From Gracilinema caldarium DSM 7334 (GTDB lineage Bacteria; Spirochaetota; Spirochaetia; Treponematales; Breznakiellaceae), in NCBI RefSeq assembly GCF_000219725.1, contig NC_015732.1, positions 1,488,001 to 1,552,000 of the forward strand: DNA of 64,000 nt. The letters are read 5' to 3'. This document shows, piece after piece, positions 14,923 through 26,053 of the stretch. The position numbers and the translations under genes are program-made. The notes under the pieces are model-generated. The model ran no database searches. It was not told where the DNA came from and saw nothing but the letters and a program-made list of their open reading frames with translations. Numbering within the stretch: position 1 is the stretch's first letter; each line of letters opens with the position of its first letter.

Positions 14923-16041
14923 ATGCGCACGTTTAAGAACCTTTTAGTAACCGGTGGTGCTGGCTTTATCGGTTCTAACATGATCCGCTACCTTCTTACC
15001 GGGCCCTCAGGCTTTGCTGGCCGTATCATCAATCTGGACCTTCTTACCTATGCGGGCAACCCCGAAAGCCTTGCTGATATTGCTGAGCAGTATGGCAAAG
15101 GCACGAATCCACGTTATGTGTTTGTGCAGGGCGATATCTGCGACCGCGCCTTGGTGGAACGCATCTTTAAAGACTACGAGATTGATGGAGTGATCCACTT
15201 TGCGGCCGAAAGTCACGTGGACCGGTCTATTCTCGGGCCAGAGGCCTTTGTCCGCACCAACGTCATGGGCACCTTTGCGCTCCTCGATGTAGCCCGCACT
15301 GCCTGGGCTGGCCGCTATAGCCCCCACCATGGCTCCGCCTCTGCAGACAACAGCCCTGTGCTCTTCCATCATATTTCCACCGACGAAGTCTATGGGAGCC
15401 TTGGAGAAACGGGCTACTTTACCGAAACAACCCCCTACGATCCCCGCTCGCCCTATTCAGCAAGCAAAGCTGGAAGCGATCACCTTGTCATGGCCTATTG
15501 CCACACCTATGGGCTCCCGGTAACCCTCACGAATTGCTCTAATAACTATGGCCCCTATCAATTCCCGGAAAAACTTATCCCCCTCATGATTATGAACATG
15601 AACGAAGGGAAACCCCTCCCAGTCTATGGGGATGGCAAAAACATCCGGGACTGGCTCTATGTAGAGGACCACAATAGCGCGGTCTGGCTTGTGATGCAAA
15701 AGGGCAGGGTAGGGGAAAAATACAACATCGGCGGCGAAAACGAGTGGCAGAACATCGAACTCCTCCAGGAGCTCATCAATATAGTAGCCGAAGAAACCGG
15801 CAAACCCGCCGATAGCCTTCGCGCACTCATCACCTATGTCAAAGACCGCCCCGGTCATGACCGCCGCTATGCCATCGACTGCACGAAGCTCAAAACTGAA
15901 CTTGGCTGGAAACAGTCAGTAAGCTTCTCCGAAGGCCTCCGCCGCACCGTCCGCTGGTACCTCACGAACCCCACCTGGGTCGAGCATGTCCGCAGTGGTT
16001 CCTACCGCGACTGGATCGAAAAGAATTACGAGAAGCGGTGA
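14923..16041 (+). CDS. rfbB: dTDP-glucose 4,6-dehydratase, 372 aa
   Basis: Second enzyme of dTDP-L-rhamnose synthesis. The NAD-binding motif TGGAGFIGSN is near residue 10, the catalytic Thr/Asp/Glu segment is HISTDEVYGSLGE, and the YxxxK motif is in SPYSASKAGSDH. NCSNNYGPYQFPEKLIPLMI and GDGKNIRDWLYVEDH are further family signatures. The protein is about 15-20 residues longer than E. coli RfbB because of an insertion before HISTDEVYG (around AGRYSPHHGSASADN). It ends the rfb cluster; the ~110 bases after it hold only the hepT promoter. Confidence 0.94.
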   Translation: MRTFKNLLVTGGAGFIGSNMIRYLLTGPSGFAGRIINLDLLTYAGNPESLADIAEQYGKGTNPRYVFVQGDICDRALVERIFKDYEIDGVIHFAAESHVDRSILGPEAFVRTNVMGTFALLDVARTAWAGRYSPHHGSASADNSPVLFHHISTDEVYGSLGETGYFTETTPYDPRSPYSASKAGSDHLVMAYCHTYGLPVTLTNCSNNYGPYQFPEKLIPLMIMNMNEGKPLPVYGDGKNIRDWLYVEDHNSAVWLVMQKGRVGEKYNIGGENEWQNIELLQELINIVAEETGKPADSLRALITYVKDRPGHDRRYAIDCTKLKTELGWKQSVSFSEGLRRTVRWYLTNPTWVEHVRSGSYRDWIEKNYEKR

Positions 16042-16115
16042 TTTTCCCGCTGGACTATAGAACATTCCTGTACCCTGCTTGAGCAAGTCTGTCAGCGTTT
16101 TACAAAAAATAAAGG

Positions 16116-16144
16116 TTGACAAGACCAGCGATTGCAGATACCTT
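16116..16144 (+). promoter_or_regulatory. Promoter of the HEPN/MNT pair (leaderless type)
   Basis: A consensus TTGACA (16116-16121), a 17-base spacer and a weak TACCTT (16139-16144) stand 7 bases before ATG 16152. No Shine-Dalgarno is present. The TTG of the -35 box is in frame with the gene and could be mistaken for a start codon. Confidence 0.45.
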
Positions 16145-16151
16145 TCCAAGT

Positions 16152-16646
16152 ATGATCGATATTGAGCATATCGTAGCTGAGCGTATTGCTAAACTCGACC
16201 GCCACATTACTGCTTTTACAGCCTACAAAAAGCTCATAGATCAGCTAATGCTTGAAAAACCGGTGTTTCAGCCCGATCTGTTCGAACAGCTTAAGCCCGA
16301 AGAAAAGGCAATTTTCGATGCCTATCTTAAACGGTTTGCATCAATTCAGGATTATCTTGGTGCTAAAATCTTTCCGGCTATCTTGGATCTGGCAGGTATT
16401 GGCGCTCAATCGCTCAGTGAGGTGCTTGCAATCATTGAAAAAGAGGGGATTATTGATAACCTGGAGACCTGGATAGGATTACGAGAAGCAAGAAACCATT
16501 TGGAACATGATTATCCTGCAGAAATGGAACAGGCCCTTCTGGACTTACAGTTCTGCATAAACCATTATACCACAATCATGAATTACTACAATAACGTAAA
16601 ACAGTTTATCGCAAAATACGGATTCGGTAACCATGCGGATTCCTGA
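16152..16646 (+). CDS. hepT: HEPN-domain toxin (HepT-like), 164 aa
   Basis: A four-helix HEPN protein, the probable RNase toxin of a type VII HEPN/MNT toxin-antitoxin pair. The signature Rx4HxY is intact: R114, H119 and Y121 in REARNHLEHDYP. In the characterised HepT/MntA system the antitoxin AMPylates that tyrosine; transfer of the mechanism here is inference. I start at ATG 16152 because the upstream in-frame TTG belongs to the promoter. Its end overlaps the MNT start by 14 bases, the usual arrangement. The pair lies just before the phosphonate cassette, and may stabilise this island or act in phage defence. Confidence 0.8.
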   Translation: MIDIEHIVAERIAKLDRHITAFTAYKKLIDQLMLEKPVFQPDLFEQLKPEEKAIFDAYLKRFASIQDYLGAKIFPAILDLAGIGAQSLSEVLAIIEKEGIIDNLETWIGLREARNHLEHDYPAEMEQALLDLQFCINHYTTIMNYYNNVKQFIAKYGFGNHADS

Positions 16647-16980
16647 ATCGTTAAAACGAGAGCTTGTTGCATCAATACATAGGTTTTTTGGTCCAGTTCC
16701 TATTATTATCTTTGGTAGCCGGGTTCATGACGAAAAACGTGGGGGGGATATCGATATTGCTCTTAAAATTGATATACCCCCTGCAGAATTTGAACAGAAA
16801 CGGATAGAACTTCTTGCTCATCTTACCAGAAAGAGCTTTCCCCTGCCGTTAGATCTGGTCCAGTATGGTCCCTCCCTGCCACCCCTCCTGCGTCAGGAAA
16901 TTGACCGGGAAGGGGTCCTGCTGAATCCACTTTACTGTGGCAGAGACGGATTGGCTGAAAATACATTACATATAAATTGA
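16633..16980 (+). CDS. mntA: MNT-fold nucleotidyltransferase antitoxin (MntA-like), 115 aa
   Basis: A minimal nucleotidyltransferase. The active-site motif is FGSRVHDEKRGGDIDIAL: Gly-Ser at 28-29 and the metal-binding aspartates at 39 and 41, with nine residues between (one fewer than the common GSx10DxD). The C-terminal strand and helix (LDLVQYGPSLPPLLRQEIDR) complete the fold. It overlaps hepT by 14 bases and its TGA overlaps the -35 box of the phosphonate promoter. A diverged copy of its 3' end (about 60 bp) recurs at 21355-21420, on the other side of the phosphonate cassette. Confidence 0.82.
   Translation: MRIPESLKRELVASIHRFFGPVPIIIFGSRVHDEKRGGDIDIALKIDIPPAEFEQKRIELLAHLTRKSFPLPLDLVQYGPSLPPLLRQEIDREGVLLNPLYCGRDGLAENTLHIN
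16856..16915 (+). repeat. Direct repeat copy A (mntA 3' end), left of phosphonate cassette
   Basis: Bases 16861-16910 match 21361-21410 at 42 of 50 positions, in the same orientation exactly 4500 bases apart. Copy A is coding within mntA; copy B is a relic. The two bracket the three phosphonate genes. Confidence 0.75.
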
Positions 16981-17005
16981 CCATAAAGGTGTTATTCTAT
17001 AAAAT
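16977..17005 (+). promoter_or_regulatory. Promoter of the phosphonate operon
   Basis: TTGACC (16977-16982), a 17-base spacer and TAAAAT (17000-17005) give a good sigma70-like promoter that begins inside the last codons of mntA. The predicted leader is about 50 bases with a Shine-Dalgarno GAGGAG (17051-17056). Confidence 0.6.
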
Positions 17006-17063
17006 ATGGCCCATATGTGAAAACCCCATTACTGTATAGAAATGGGAAAACGAGGAGTTTCAT

Positions 17064-18361
17064 GTGCCAATTGTCTATTTAGGAATGATAGGTGATATTA
17101 TTCATCCTGGGATTGTTAATATTGTAAGAGAAGCATCAAAACACGGAGACGTGCTCGTGGGGCTTTTCACCGACAAGGCTATTGCCAGCCATAAGCGATT
17201 ACCCTATTTAAGTTATGAACAACGTCGTGAGGTTGTAGAGAACTTAAAAGGAGTTTCCAGGGTTGTTCCTCAGGATGAATGGTCCTATGTTCCCAACTTA
17301 CGTAAATATCGTCCTGATTTTATTATTCATGGGGATGATTGGAAAAATGGTCCTGAAAGCTCTCTCCGGGAAGAAGTCTTTGCAGTTATGGCTGAACTCG
17401 GGGGGAGTGTTATTGAAATACCTTACACAAAGGGGATTAACTCGAGTGCCCTTAATGAAAGTCTCAAAGCCATTGGGACTACGCCTGAAATACGCATGAA
17501 GACCCTCAGGCGACTTTTAGCCGCAAAACCTATCGTACGAGTTCTAGAAGCCCATTCAGGTTTGTCCGGGCTTATTGTAGAAAATATCGAATTCGAGGCC
17601 CCCGATGGTAAGCGATTCTTCGATGCCATGTGGTCATCCAGTTTAACCGATTCTACCGTAAAGGGTAAGCCGGATATAGAAGCGGTAGATTTGACATCAC
17701 GGCTACAGAATTTAACCGACATATTAGAATGTACAACAAAACCTATTATTTTTGATGGAGATACCGGTGGGCTCGAAGAACACTTTGTGTTTACTGTCCG
17801 CACCCTTGAACGTCATGGAGTTTCAGCGGTAATTATTGAAGATAAGGTTGGCCTCAAGAAAAACTCCCTTTTTGGGACTGAAGTTAAACAGGAATTAGCT
17901 CCAATTGATGAATTTTGTTCTAAAATTAGTGCCGGAAAACGTGCACAGGTAACAAAAGACTTTATGATTATTGCCCGCATCGAAAGCCTTATTGCCGGAA
18001 GGGATGTGAATGAGGCACTTACCCGGGCCAGGTCCTATGTTGCCGCCGGTGCTGATGGTATTATGATACATAGTAAAGAAAAATCGGGTAATGACATTAA
18101 GGAATTCTGTCTATCCTTTAGGAAAGACTATCCTCATGTTCCGCTCGTATTGGTACCTACGACCTATAATCGTTTTACCGAAGATGAACTAGCATCCTGG
18201 GGGGCAAGCATTATAATTTATGCAAATCATTTACTTCGTGCTTCCTACCCTGCTATGGTAAAAGCAGCAGAGCTAATTCTTGCCAATAAACGATCCCTCG
18301 AAGCTGATGAAATTTGTATGCCTATAAAAGAAATTCTAGAATTAATTCCGGAGACAAAATA

Positions 18362-18362
<1 letters not shown>
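17064..18362 (+). CDS. pepM: Phosphoenolpyruvate mutase with N-terminal nucleotidyltransferase-like domain, 432 aa
   Basis: Forms the C-P bond: it rearranges phosphoenolpyruvate to phosphonopyruvate, the entry step of phosphonate biosynthesis. The C-terminal PepM domain (about 135-432, isocitrate-lyase superfamily) has the diagnostic EDKxGxKxNS as EDKVGLKKNS (about 259-268), the metal-binding FDGDTGG segment and IARIESLIAGRDVNEAL. The N-terminal ~130 residues resemble glycerol-3-phosphate cytidylyltransferases (VYLGMIGDIIHPGIVNIV), but the catalytic HxGH reads HPGI, so this domain may be inactive. GTG 17064 follows GAGGAG by 7 bases; the out-of-frame ATG at 17062 is a decoy. The stop overlaps the next ATG (TAATG). 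Confidence 0.93.
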
Positions 18363-21305
<2,943 letters not shown>

Positions 21306-21354
21306 CAACGTAGTGTTATGATCGGGATACAAAAAGGGGCGTATACTGAACATC

Positions 21355-21420
21355 ATGGTCCAGTATGGTCCTTTCCTACCGCCCCTCCTGCGGCAAGAAA
21401 TTGACCGTGCGGGAGGGGGC
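21355..21420 (+). pseudogene. Relic 3' end of an mntA-like gene (direct repeat copy B)
   Basis: The plus-strand frame reads VQYGPFLPPLLRQEIDRAGG, nearly the same as the C-terminus of MntA (VQYGPSLPPLLRQEIDREG). Nothing upstream of about 21350 resembles the rest of the gene, and the relic runs into the 3' end of hisS. It lies 50 bases after the last phosphonate gene. Confidence 0.7.
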
Positions 21421-21433
21421 TGGATGAATCTCT

Positions 21434-22738
21434 CTAAGCTATAGTCGTTGAAATAATATCCGAAATAGTCAGCCCTTCGGTATCTGTGCGGGTAGCCAGT
21501 TCCCGCAGGGTAAACCGATAGGGTTCCCTCGTAAAGGCGTCCTCTGGGCAAACAATGACCCAGCGGGCGCCTTTTTTTTCGGCCAGCGCGTACTGCTGGG
21601 TCAGCTTTTTCGGTTCTGTAAAAACTTCACAGGCAATGCCCGCCCTGCGGAGCTCGAGCGCCAGAGCCTGGTATTTGCCCTGTAGTGTTTCATCGGTGCA
21701 GGCTATGGCAACCTGGGCATAGCCCGGACGAGCCTGGGTTCTACCTAAAGCTTCCAACGCAGCGATGAGCCGGTCAAGCCCTATAGAGGCTCCAACACCG
21801 GGAAGCTGTTCCTTGGAATAGAGGGCCGCCAGGTTATCATAGCGGCCGCCGGAACAGACTGAACCGATCTCTGGAAGGTCGTTCAGAAAGGTCTCATAGA
21901 CAACACCGGTGTAATAATCGAGTCCCCGGGTAATGGATGGATCCAGCACAAAGATATCGGCAATGCCCGCATCCTCCATAAACCGGTAGAGCACCTCTAG
22001 CCGCTCCGTATCAGGCCCGGGACCGCCAGCGGCTTCTGTCATTGCCGCTAGTGTTTCTTTATAAGTATTCTTAGGTTGTATATATTGCAATACGCTTTCT
22101 GCTTTTTCAGTACCAATAAGCTCAGAAAGTTGCAATAAAGTAGACTCTTTACCAATCTTTATGAGCTTATCAACGGTCCGCAGGATCTCTACCGATTTGT
22201 CTTCTATCCCGAGACAGCGGAGAAAGCGGTTAAAAACCCCCCGGTGGTTCATCCGAATCGTCACATCCCCCACGCCGATAGCCTGTAAGGTTTCCCGCAT
22301 CATGAGCAGTATCTCAAAATCTGCTCCCGAACTTTCACTTCCCACTATATCAAAATCACACTGGGTAAACTCCCGGTAACGGCCCCGCTGGGTGTTTTCG
22401 CCCCGCCATACCTTGGCAATATGGTAACGCTTAAAGGGCAGGGGCAGTTCAGCTCGATGCTCTGCCATAAAACGGGCAAAGGGCACTGTCAGGTCAAATC
22501 GGAGGGCCACATCCCGGTCCCCATGGTCTTTAAATCGATATACCTGCTTTTCCGTTTCGCCGCCTCCCTTGCCAAGGAGAATCTCCGTATATTCCAGGGC
22601 CGGCGTATCAATAGGGACAAATCCAAAAGAACGGAAGGATTGTTCAATTATTTCTGTTAACTGTCGCCGCTTAATTTCTGCGGCAGGTAAAAAATCTCGG
22701 AATCCCTTAAGGACCCGGGGTTCAATAAGTGGGGCCAT
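21434..22738 (-). CDS. hisS: Histidyl-tRNA synthetase, 434 aa
   Basis: Class II aminoacyl-tRNA synthetase that charges tRNA-His. I chose ATG 22738 (MAPLIEPRVLKGFRDFLPAA), where family homology starts and a Shine-Dalgarno (GGAG, 8 bases before) is present, although the frame remains open further upstream. Motif 2 is in RYHIAKVWRGENTQRGRYRE, the histidine-specific signatures are LRFDLTVPFARF and SITRGLDYYTGVVYE, and motif 3 is in GASIGLDRLIAAL. The C-terminal anticodon-binding domain begins about residue 340. It is convergent with the phosphonate cassette and divergent from coaX. Confidence 0.95.
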   Translation of the reverse strand: MAPLIEPRVLKGFRDFLPAAEIKRRQLTEIIEQSFRSFGFVPIDTPALEYTEILLGKGGGETEKQVYRFKDHGDRDVALRFDLTVPFARFMAEHRAELPLPFKRYHIAKVWRGENTQRGRYREFTQCDFDIVGSESSGADFEILLMMRETLQAIGVGDVTIRMNHRGVFNRFLRCLGIEDKSVEILRTVDKLIKIGKESTLLQLSELIGTEKAESVLQYIQPKNTYKETLAAMTEAAGGPGPDTERLEVLYRFMEDAGIADIFVLDPSITRGLDYYTGVVYETFLNDLPEIGSVCSGGRYDNLAALYSKEQLPGVGASIGLDRLIAALEALGRTQARPGYAQVAIACTDETLQGKYQALALELRRAGIACEVFTEPKKLTQQYALAEKKGARWVIVCPEDAFTREPYRFTLRELATRTDTEGLTISDIISTTIA

Positions 22739-22844
22739 GGTCTTGCTCCAATGCTGATAATATGTCAGCATAATGCCATACATGCCATCTGTTGGCAAGG
22801 TCTGACAGAACAATGCTGATAAATCTATCGGTAAAGGAACGAAT

Positions 22845-23606
22845 ATGCTTTTAACTATTGATATAGGAAATTCCAATATAGTAGCCGGTGTCTGGAAAGG
22901 AGATACACTTCTTTACAGTTGGCGCATTCATACGGTGGCAAAAAAAACAGAAGATGAATACGGTACCCTTTTTAGAGCCCTTTTTCAGGATAAGGGCCTG
23001 GACCCGAAACAGCTCCGAAAAATCTGTCTTTCGTCAGTAGTGCCTTCTTTGACGACCCCAATGATTACCATGGTAGAAGGTTTTACCGGCCAGTCACCGG
23101 TGGTTGTTGGCCCCAGCATATATGATAAACTGCCAATCCATGTTGTAAACCCCTATGAGGTGGGAGCAGACCTTGTGGCCGATGCGATGGCAGCCTATGC
23201 CAAATGCAGGGGCGCCTGTGTGGTGGTGGATTTTGGTACTGCCCTTACCTTTACCATTGTAGATGCCTCTGGTACCATGCAAGGGGTTGCTATTGCGCCG
23301 GGCCTGGGAACCGCGGTAAATGCCCTTTCACGGGATACAGCCCAGCTTCCCTATGTGCAGCTGGCAGTGCCCCCGGCCCCCTATGGCAAGAACACCCTCC
23401 ACGCTATACAGGCCGGTGTCGTCTACGGCTATACGGGCCTTGTGGAATACATGATTGCCCGTATTAAAGAGGATTTACAGGTAGATTTACAGGTAATTGC
23501 CACCGGTGGCCTCTGTGATGTTATTGCACCCCTCACCAGGGTCTTTTCCTTTGTTGATAAGGACCTCACCCTCCGGGGGCTTAAGCTTATTGCTGAACAT
23601 TGTTAA
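22845..23606 (+). CDS. coaX: Type III pantothenate kinase, 253 aa
   Basis: Phosphorylates pantothenate, the first step of coenzyme A synthesis. The ASKHA-fold signatures are LLTIDIGNSNIVAGVW at the N-terminus (phosphate 1 loop), the NPYEVGADLVADAMAA segment, and VVVDFGTALTFTIVD (phosphate 2). The glycine-rich VIATGGLCDVI lies near the C-terminus. A Shine-Dalgarno AAGGAACG precedes ATG 22845. The last 20 bases overlap the convergent gene at 23587. Confidence 0.94.
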   Translation: MLLTIDIGNSNIVAGVWKGDTLLYSWRIHTVAKKTEDEYGTLFRALFQDKGLDPKQLRKICLSSVVPSLTTPMITMVEGFTGQSPVVVGPSIYDKLPIHVVNPYEVGADLVADAMAAYAKCRGACVVVDFGTALTFTIVDASGTMQGVAIAPGLGTAVNALSRDTAQLPYVQLAVPPAPYGKNTLHAIQAGVVYGYTGLVEYMIARIKEDLQVDLQVIATGGLCDVIAPLTRVFSFVDKDLTLRGLKLIAEHC

Positions 23607-24399
23607 GCCGCTTTGCCCGTTCGGCAAAGTGATAGTCGTCGAAAATTTCAACCAGTTCGGGACTGAAGGCTAAACTCGCCTGGGTTCGCACAATCCCGGT
23701 AGGGAGCCTGGTAGCACTCTCTATGGTGCCCCCGACGGCGATACGGTATTTCCGGAAATAGAGCTGGTAGGCTACTGCGGTTCCAACGGCCCGTTCGGGG
23801 CTGTTCATCGATTCCAGGTGCTCAATCTTCTGTGAACTCAGGGCAAATACCTGTATTCTGCTCCCCCCCTTATTAGGCTCTGTAATGGTGGCATACATAT
23901 TATACCCCATGAGCTGGGCTGTATCGGGGGTCATTTTAATCATCGTTTTACCAAAATCTTCCCACTTAAGCCGGAGCAGTTCCATATATTCCAGATGGGT
24001 GCCCAGAATGGTAACATAGTCATCGGGGGAGTTTTTGTAATCTACCACGAGAAGCCCCACGTTATCCTTCCCCTTCATGGGCCCGATAGCTGCGAGGCTT
24101 CCCCGGATAAAGAGTTTGAGCGGTTCCTTCCGGTTTGCCTGGTTAAAAACCATGGAAACACCCACAATGCCATTTAGATACCGCTGAAAAAAGGTCATTT
24201 CCTGTTTCGAAAGGGATGCTAAAAATATACCCCGTTTAAAACCAAGCTGAAAGGGCGCACAGAGAATCATATATTCATCAATCTTGATGAAGGAACTGGT
24301 TTTATCGACACCCATTTTCTGAAGCGCATATTGACTGCAGTTCACCTGCTGTTCTGCAAAGCGTTCTAGATATTGAGCTGGACCTGTTGGTATGTTCAT
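23587..24399 (-). CDS. Conserved spirochaete protein of unknown function, 270 aa
   Basis: I do not recognise this family with certainty. It has no signal peptide or membrane helix. The middle (about 95-130: PLKLFIRGSLAAIGPMKGKD, then NVGLLVVDYKNSPDDYVTIL) alternates beta-strands in a way that recalls a PilZ-like cyclic-di-GMP barrel, but the RxxxR and D/NxSxxG motifs are not clear. ATG 24399 is favoured by a Shine-Dalgarno (AAGGAAG) five bases away; a GTG one codon earlier is possible. It overlaps coaX by 20 bases at its 3' end. Neighbouring neuB is on the same strand, ending just 23 bases away. Confidence 0.7.
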   Translation of the reverse strand: MNIPTGPAQYLERFAEQQVNCSQYALQKMGVDKTSSFIKIDEYMILCAPFQLGFKRGIFLASLSKQEMTFFQRYLNGIVGVSMVFNQANRKEPLKLFIRGSLAAIGPMKGKDNVGLLVVDYKNSPDDYVTILGTHLEYMELLRLKWEDFGKTMIKMTPDTAQLMGYNMYATITEPNKGGSRIQVFALSSQKIEHLESMNSPERAVGTAVAYQLYFRKYRIAVGGTIESATRLPTGIVRTQASLAFSPELVEIFDDYHFAERAKRLNNVQQ

Positions 24400-24421
24400 C
24401 ACTACTTCCTTTACTTATACT

Positions 24422-25663
24422 TTAAATATCCTCGAATCGTATGCCCTCTCCGGCCGGTATCATGGTTCGGGCAGTCCTCCCAATGACCTGATGCAGCCAA
24501 CGGGGATGCAGGCCTGGCCGGAGCACCTTCTCGGTCCTGAGAATGGCCACATCCGCTTCTTCAATGACCTTCCCTGCCGGAATATCCCGGACTGCATGGA
24601 GGGACCGGTTAGTTCTATCATAATTTGCCTTTTCCGATGGCGCAAGTCGTTTTACCCCATCGCCGAGTATTGCCTCGATGAAAGCCGCCCCCCGCTCATG
24701 TTGTAACTGGGTCAGGATGTCCTGCCGTTTCTGGATAAAAGCAGGAGCTTCCATCAGGTTTCGGTATGATGCAAGGCTTGCTTCATAGGAGGATCCGCCG
24801 GCAGCACCGCCGGTAGTACCGCCGGCAGCACCGCCGGTAGTACCGCCGGGGGCCAGGCCTTGTACCGTCAGGAGTGGTTCCAGTTCAGCTGCTGCCGCCC
24901 GCACGTCCCGGACCATCCGGGAAAAATCCTCTGGGGGCAGGGCAATAGGGTCATCGAGCCCGGGATCATTGCGGGAGAGGCAGAAATGTTTTTCTATGAC
25001 GCTTGCCCCAAACAGGGTTGCCAGCACCGGTACCAGTACCGGGTCCATGCTGTGGTCGCTTACCCCCAGGGGAATGCCAAAAACCTGCTGAAGGTTTTCT
25101 AAGACCCGCAGGTTGTAATCCCTTTCCGGAGCGGGGTAGGCGGTTACACAATGCAAGAGACAGACCGGAGCTTTTCCGGAAAAAAAGGATAAGGCATATT
25201 CAATATCTGCTAATAATGAAACACCGCTCGAAAGGATGGTAGGCACCTCGTATGCCGCAATGGCCTTAAGCAGGGGCACATGGTTTAACTCAGGGGATGC
25301 TATTTTCATCAATCTGGGCTTTAAGGACGCCACTTCCTGAGCACTGCGGAGGCCGAAGGGGGTACAGAGAAAGAGCTTCCCCTGCTGTTCTATGTAGGCT
25401 TTCAGGTCAGCAAAAAATGCTAATGGCATTTCCAGAGCCTTAAACCGGTCATAGAGCCGGATGTTTCCGCCGGGGAGGGGAACTACCCCCGTGTTAGGGT
25501 GGAGTATTTCATCCGCATAGACCAGCTGGAACTTAATGCAATCCGCACCGGCTTCCAGGGCGGCATCCACCAGTTCCTTGGCTTTACTGAGACTCCCCCC
25601 GTGTCCGGTACCCAGTTCGGCAATGATGAGGGGACGCAGGGGGATAAAAGGTAAATCGTGCAT
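24422..25663 (-). CDS. neuB: NeuB-family sialic/nonulosonic acid synthase with SAF domain, 413 aa
   Basis: Condenses phosphoenolpyruvate with an N-acyl-hexosamine to give a nine-carbon sugar acid for surface glycans. The TIM-barrel domain (about 1-270) begins with PLIIAELGTGHGGSLSKAKE and includes KFQLVYADEIL, LLHCVTAYPAP, GVSDHSMDP and VIEKHFCLSRNDPGLDDPIA. A C-terminal antifreeze/SAF domain (about 345-413, RSLHAVRDIPAGKVIEEADV) completes the family layout. Between them is a Gly/Thr/Ala repeat (about 273-290) encoded by tandem 24-bp units. No nonulosonate activation gene (neuA) is nearby, so the exact sugar is unknown. No clear Shine-Dalgarno precedes ATG 25663. Confidence 0.85.
   Translation of the reverse strand: MHDLPFIPLRPLIIAELGTGHGGSLSKAKELVDAALEAGADCIKFQLVYADEILHPNTGVVPLPGGNIRLYDRFKALEMPLAFFADLKAYIEQQGKLFLCTPFGLRSAQEVASLKPRLMKIASPELNHVPLLKAIAAYEVPTILSSGVSLLADIEYALSFFSGKAPVCLLHCVTAYPAPERDYNLRVLENLQQVFGIPLGVSDHSMDPVLVPVLATLFGASVIEKHFCLSRNDPGLDDPIALPPEDFSRMVRDVRAAAAELEPLLTVQGLAPGGTTGGAAGGTTGGAAGGSSYEASLASYRNLMEAPAFIQKRQDILTQLQHERGAAFIEAILGDGVKRLAPSEKANYDRTNRSLHAVRDIPAGKVIEEADVAILRTEKVLRPGLHPRWLHQVIGRTARTMIPAGEGIRFEDI
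24797..24844 (-). repeat. Tandem repeat inside neuB (2 x 24 bp, or 4 x 12 bp degenerate)
   Basis: A 24-base unit occurs twice back to back without a mismatch (24797-24820, 24821-24844). Each unit is itself two similar 12-mers beginning GCCGG. It encodes the peptide repeat GGTTGGAA twice between the two domains of NeuB and keeps the frame. Confidence 0.85.
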
Positions 25664-25681
25664 AAATCTATCATTTCATAC

Positions 25682-25755
25682 TTGTATTTTTCATGCAATA
25701 GAGTATTATTTATATGCTACATAGGGCTTCCTGCTCTTGCAGTTTTACGAAGCCC
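25682..25755 (+). promoter_or_regulatory. Promoter and leader hairpin of the 77-aa zinc-ribbon gene
   Basis: TTGTAT (25682-25687), 16 bases, TATTAT (25704-25709). The leader then folds into a hairpin with GGGCTTC (25724-25730) paired to GAAGCCC (25749-25755) and an inner CTGC-TCTT-GCAG stem. A strong Shine-Dalgarno (AAAGGAG, 25768-25774) lies 6 bases before ATG 25781, outside the hairpin. Confidence 0.5.
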
Positions 25756-25780
25756 ACCATATTGATGAAAGGAGTTTGCT

Positions 25781-26014
25781 ATGAAGACCCTTGTGTGCGA
25801 TGTATGCAAACGCGTTATCCAGAACCCAATCAAGGATCGGAATTATTTCCATATTAAAGACCGGGATCTCTGCGAGCCTTGCAAGGATCAGCTAGAGCTA
25901 GTGCTGAAGCCCGTAGTCCGAAACAAGCATCCCTTTAATTATGATTGGTATGAACGGCTAATGGTCGAATCCATCGAAAAGGCTGTCCAGAAGGGCAAGT
26001 TCGAGGCTGTCTAA
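25781..26014 (+). CDS. Small zinc-ribbon-like protein, 77 aa
   Basis: A short cytosolic protein with two CxxC knuckles: C6-C9 in VCDVCKR and C31-C34 in LCEPCKD, spaced like a zinc ribbon. The C-terminal half is helical and charged. I do not recognise the family; it looks like the small conserved zinc-ribbon proteins of treponemes. It has its own promoter, a hairpin-bearing leader and a strong Shine-Dalgarno, implying it is a real, well-expressed gene. Function unknown. Confidence 0.75.
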   Translation: MKTLVCDVCKRVIQNPIKDRNYFHIKDRDLCEPCKDQLELVLKPVVRNKHPFNYDWYERLMVESIEKAVQKGKFEAV

Positions 26015-26053
26015 AGGCGACTTTTTAGAGGTGCCCTAAATCCTCTTTGTAAA

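Noticed and set aside
17062-17082. ATG 17062 as the start of pepM
   Set aside because: It is out of frame and stops after six codons; GTG 17064 is in frame with the protein and well spaced from GAGGAG.
21355-21439. A small functional gene (VQYGPFLPPLLRQEIDRAGG...)
   Set aside because: No start region or nucleotidyltransferase motif precedes it; it matches only the last ~20 codons of mntA and runs into hisS.
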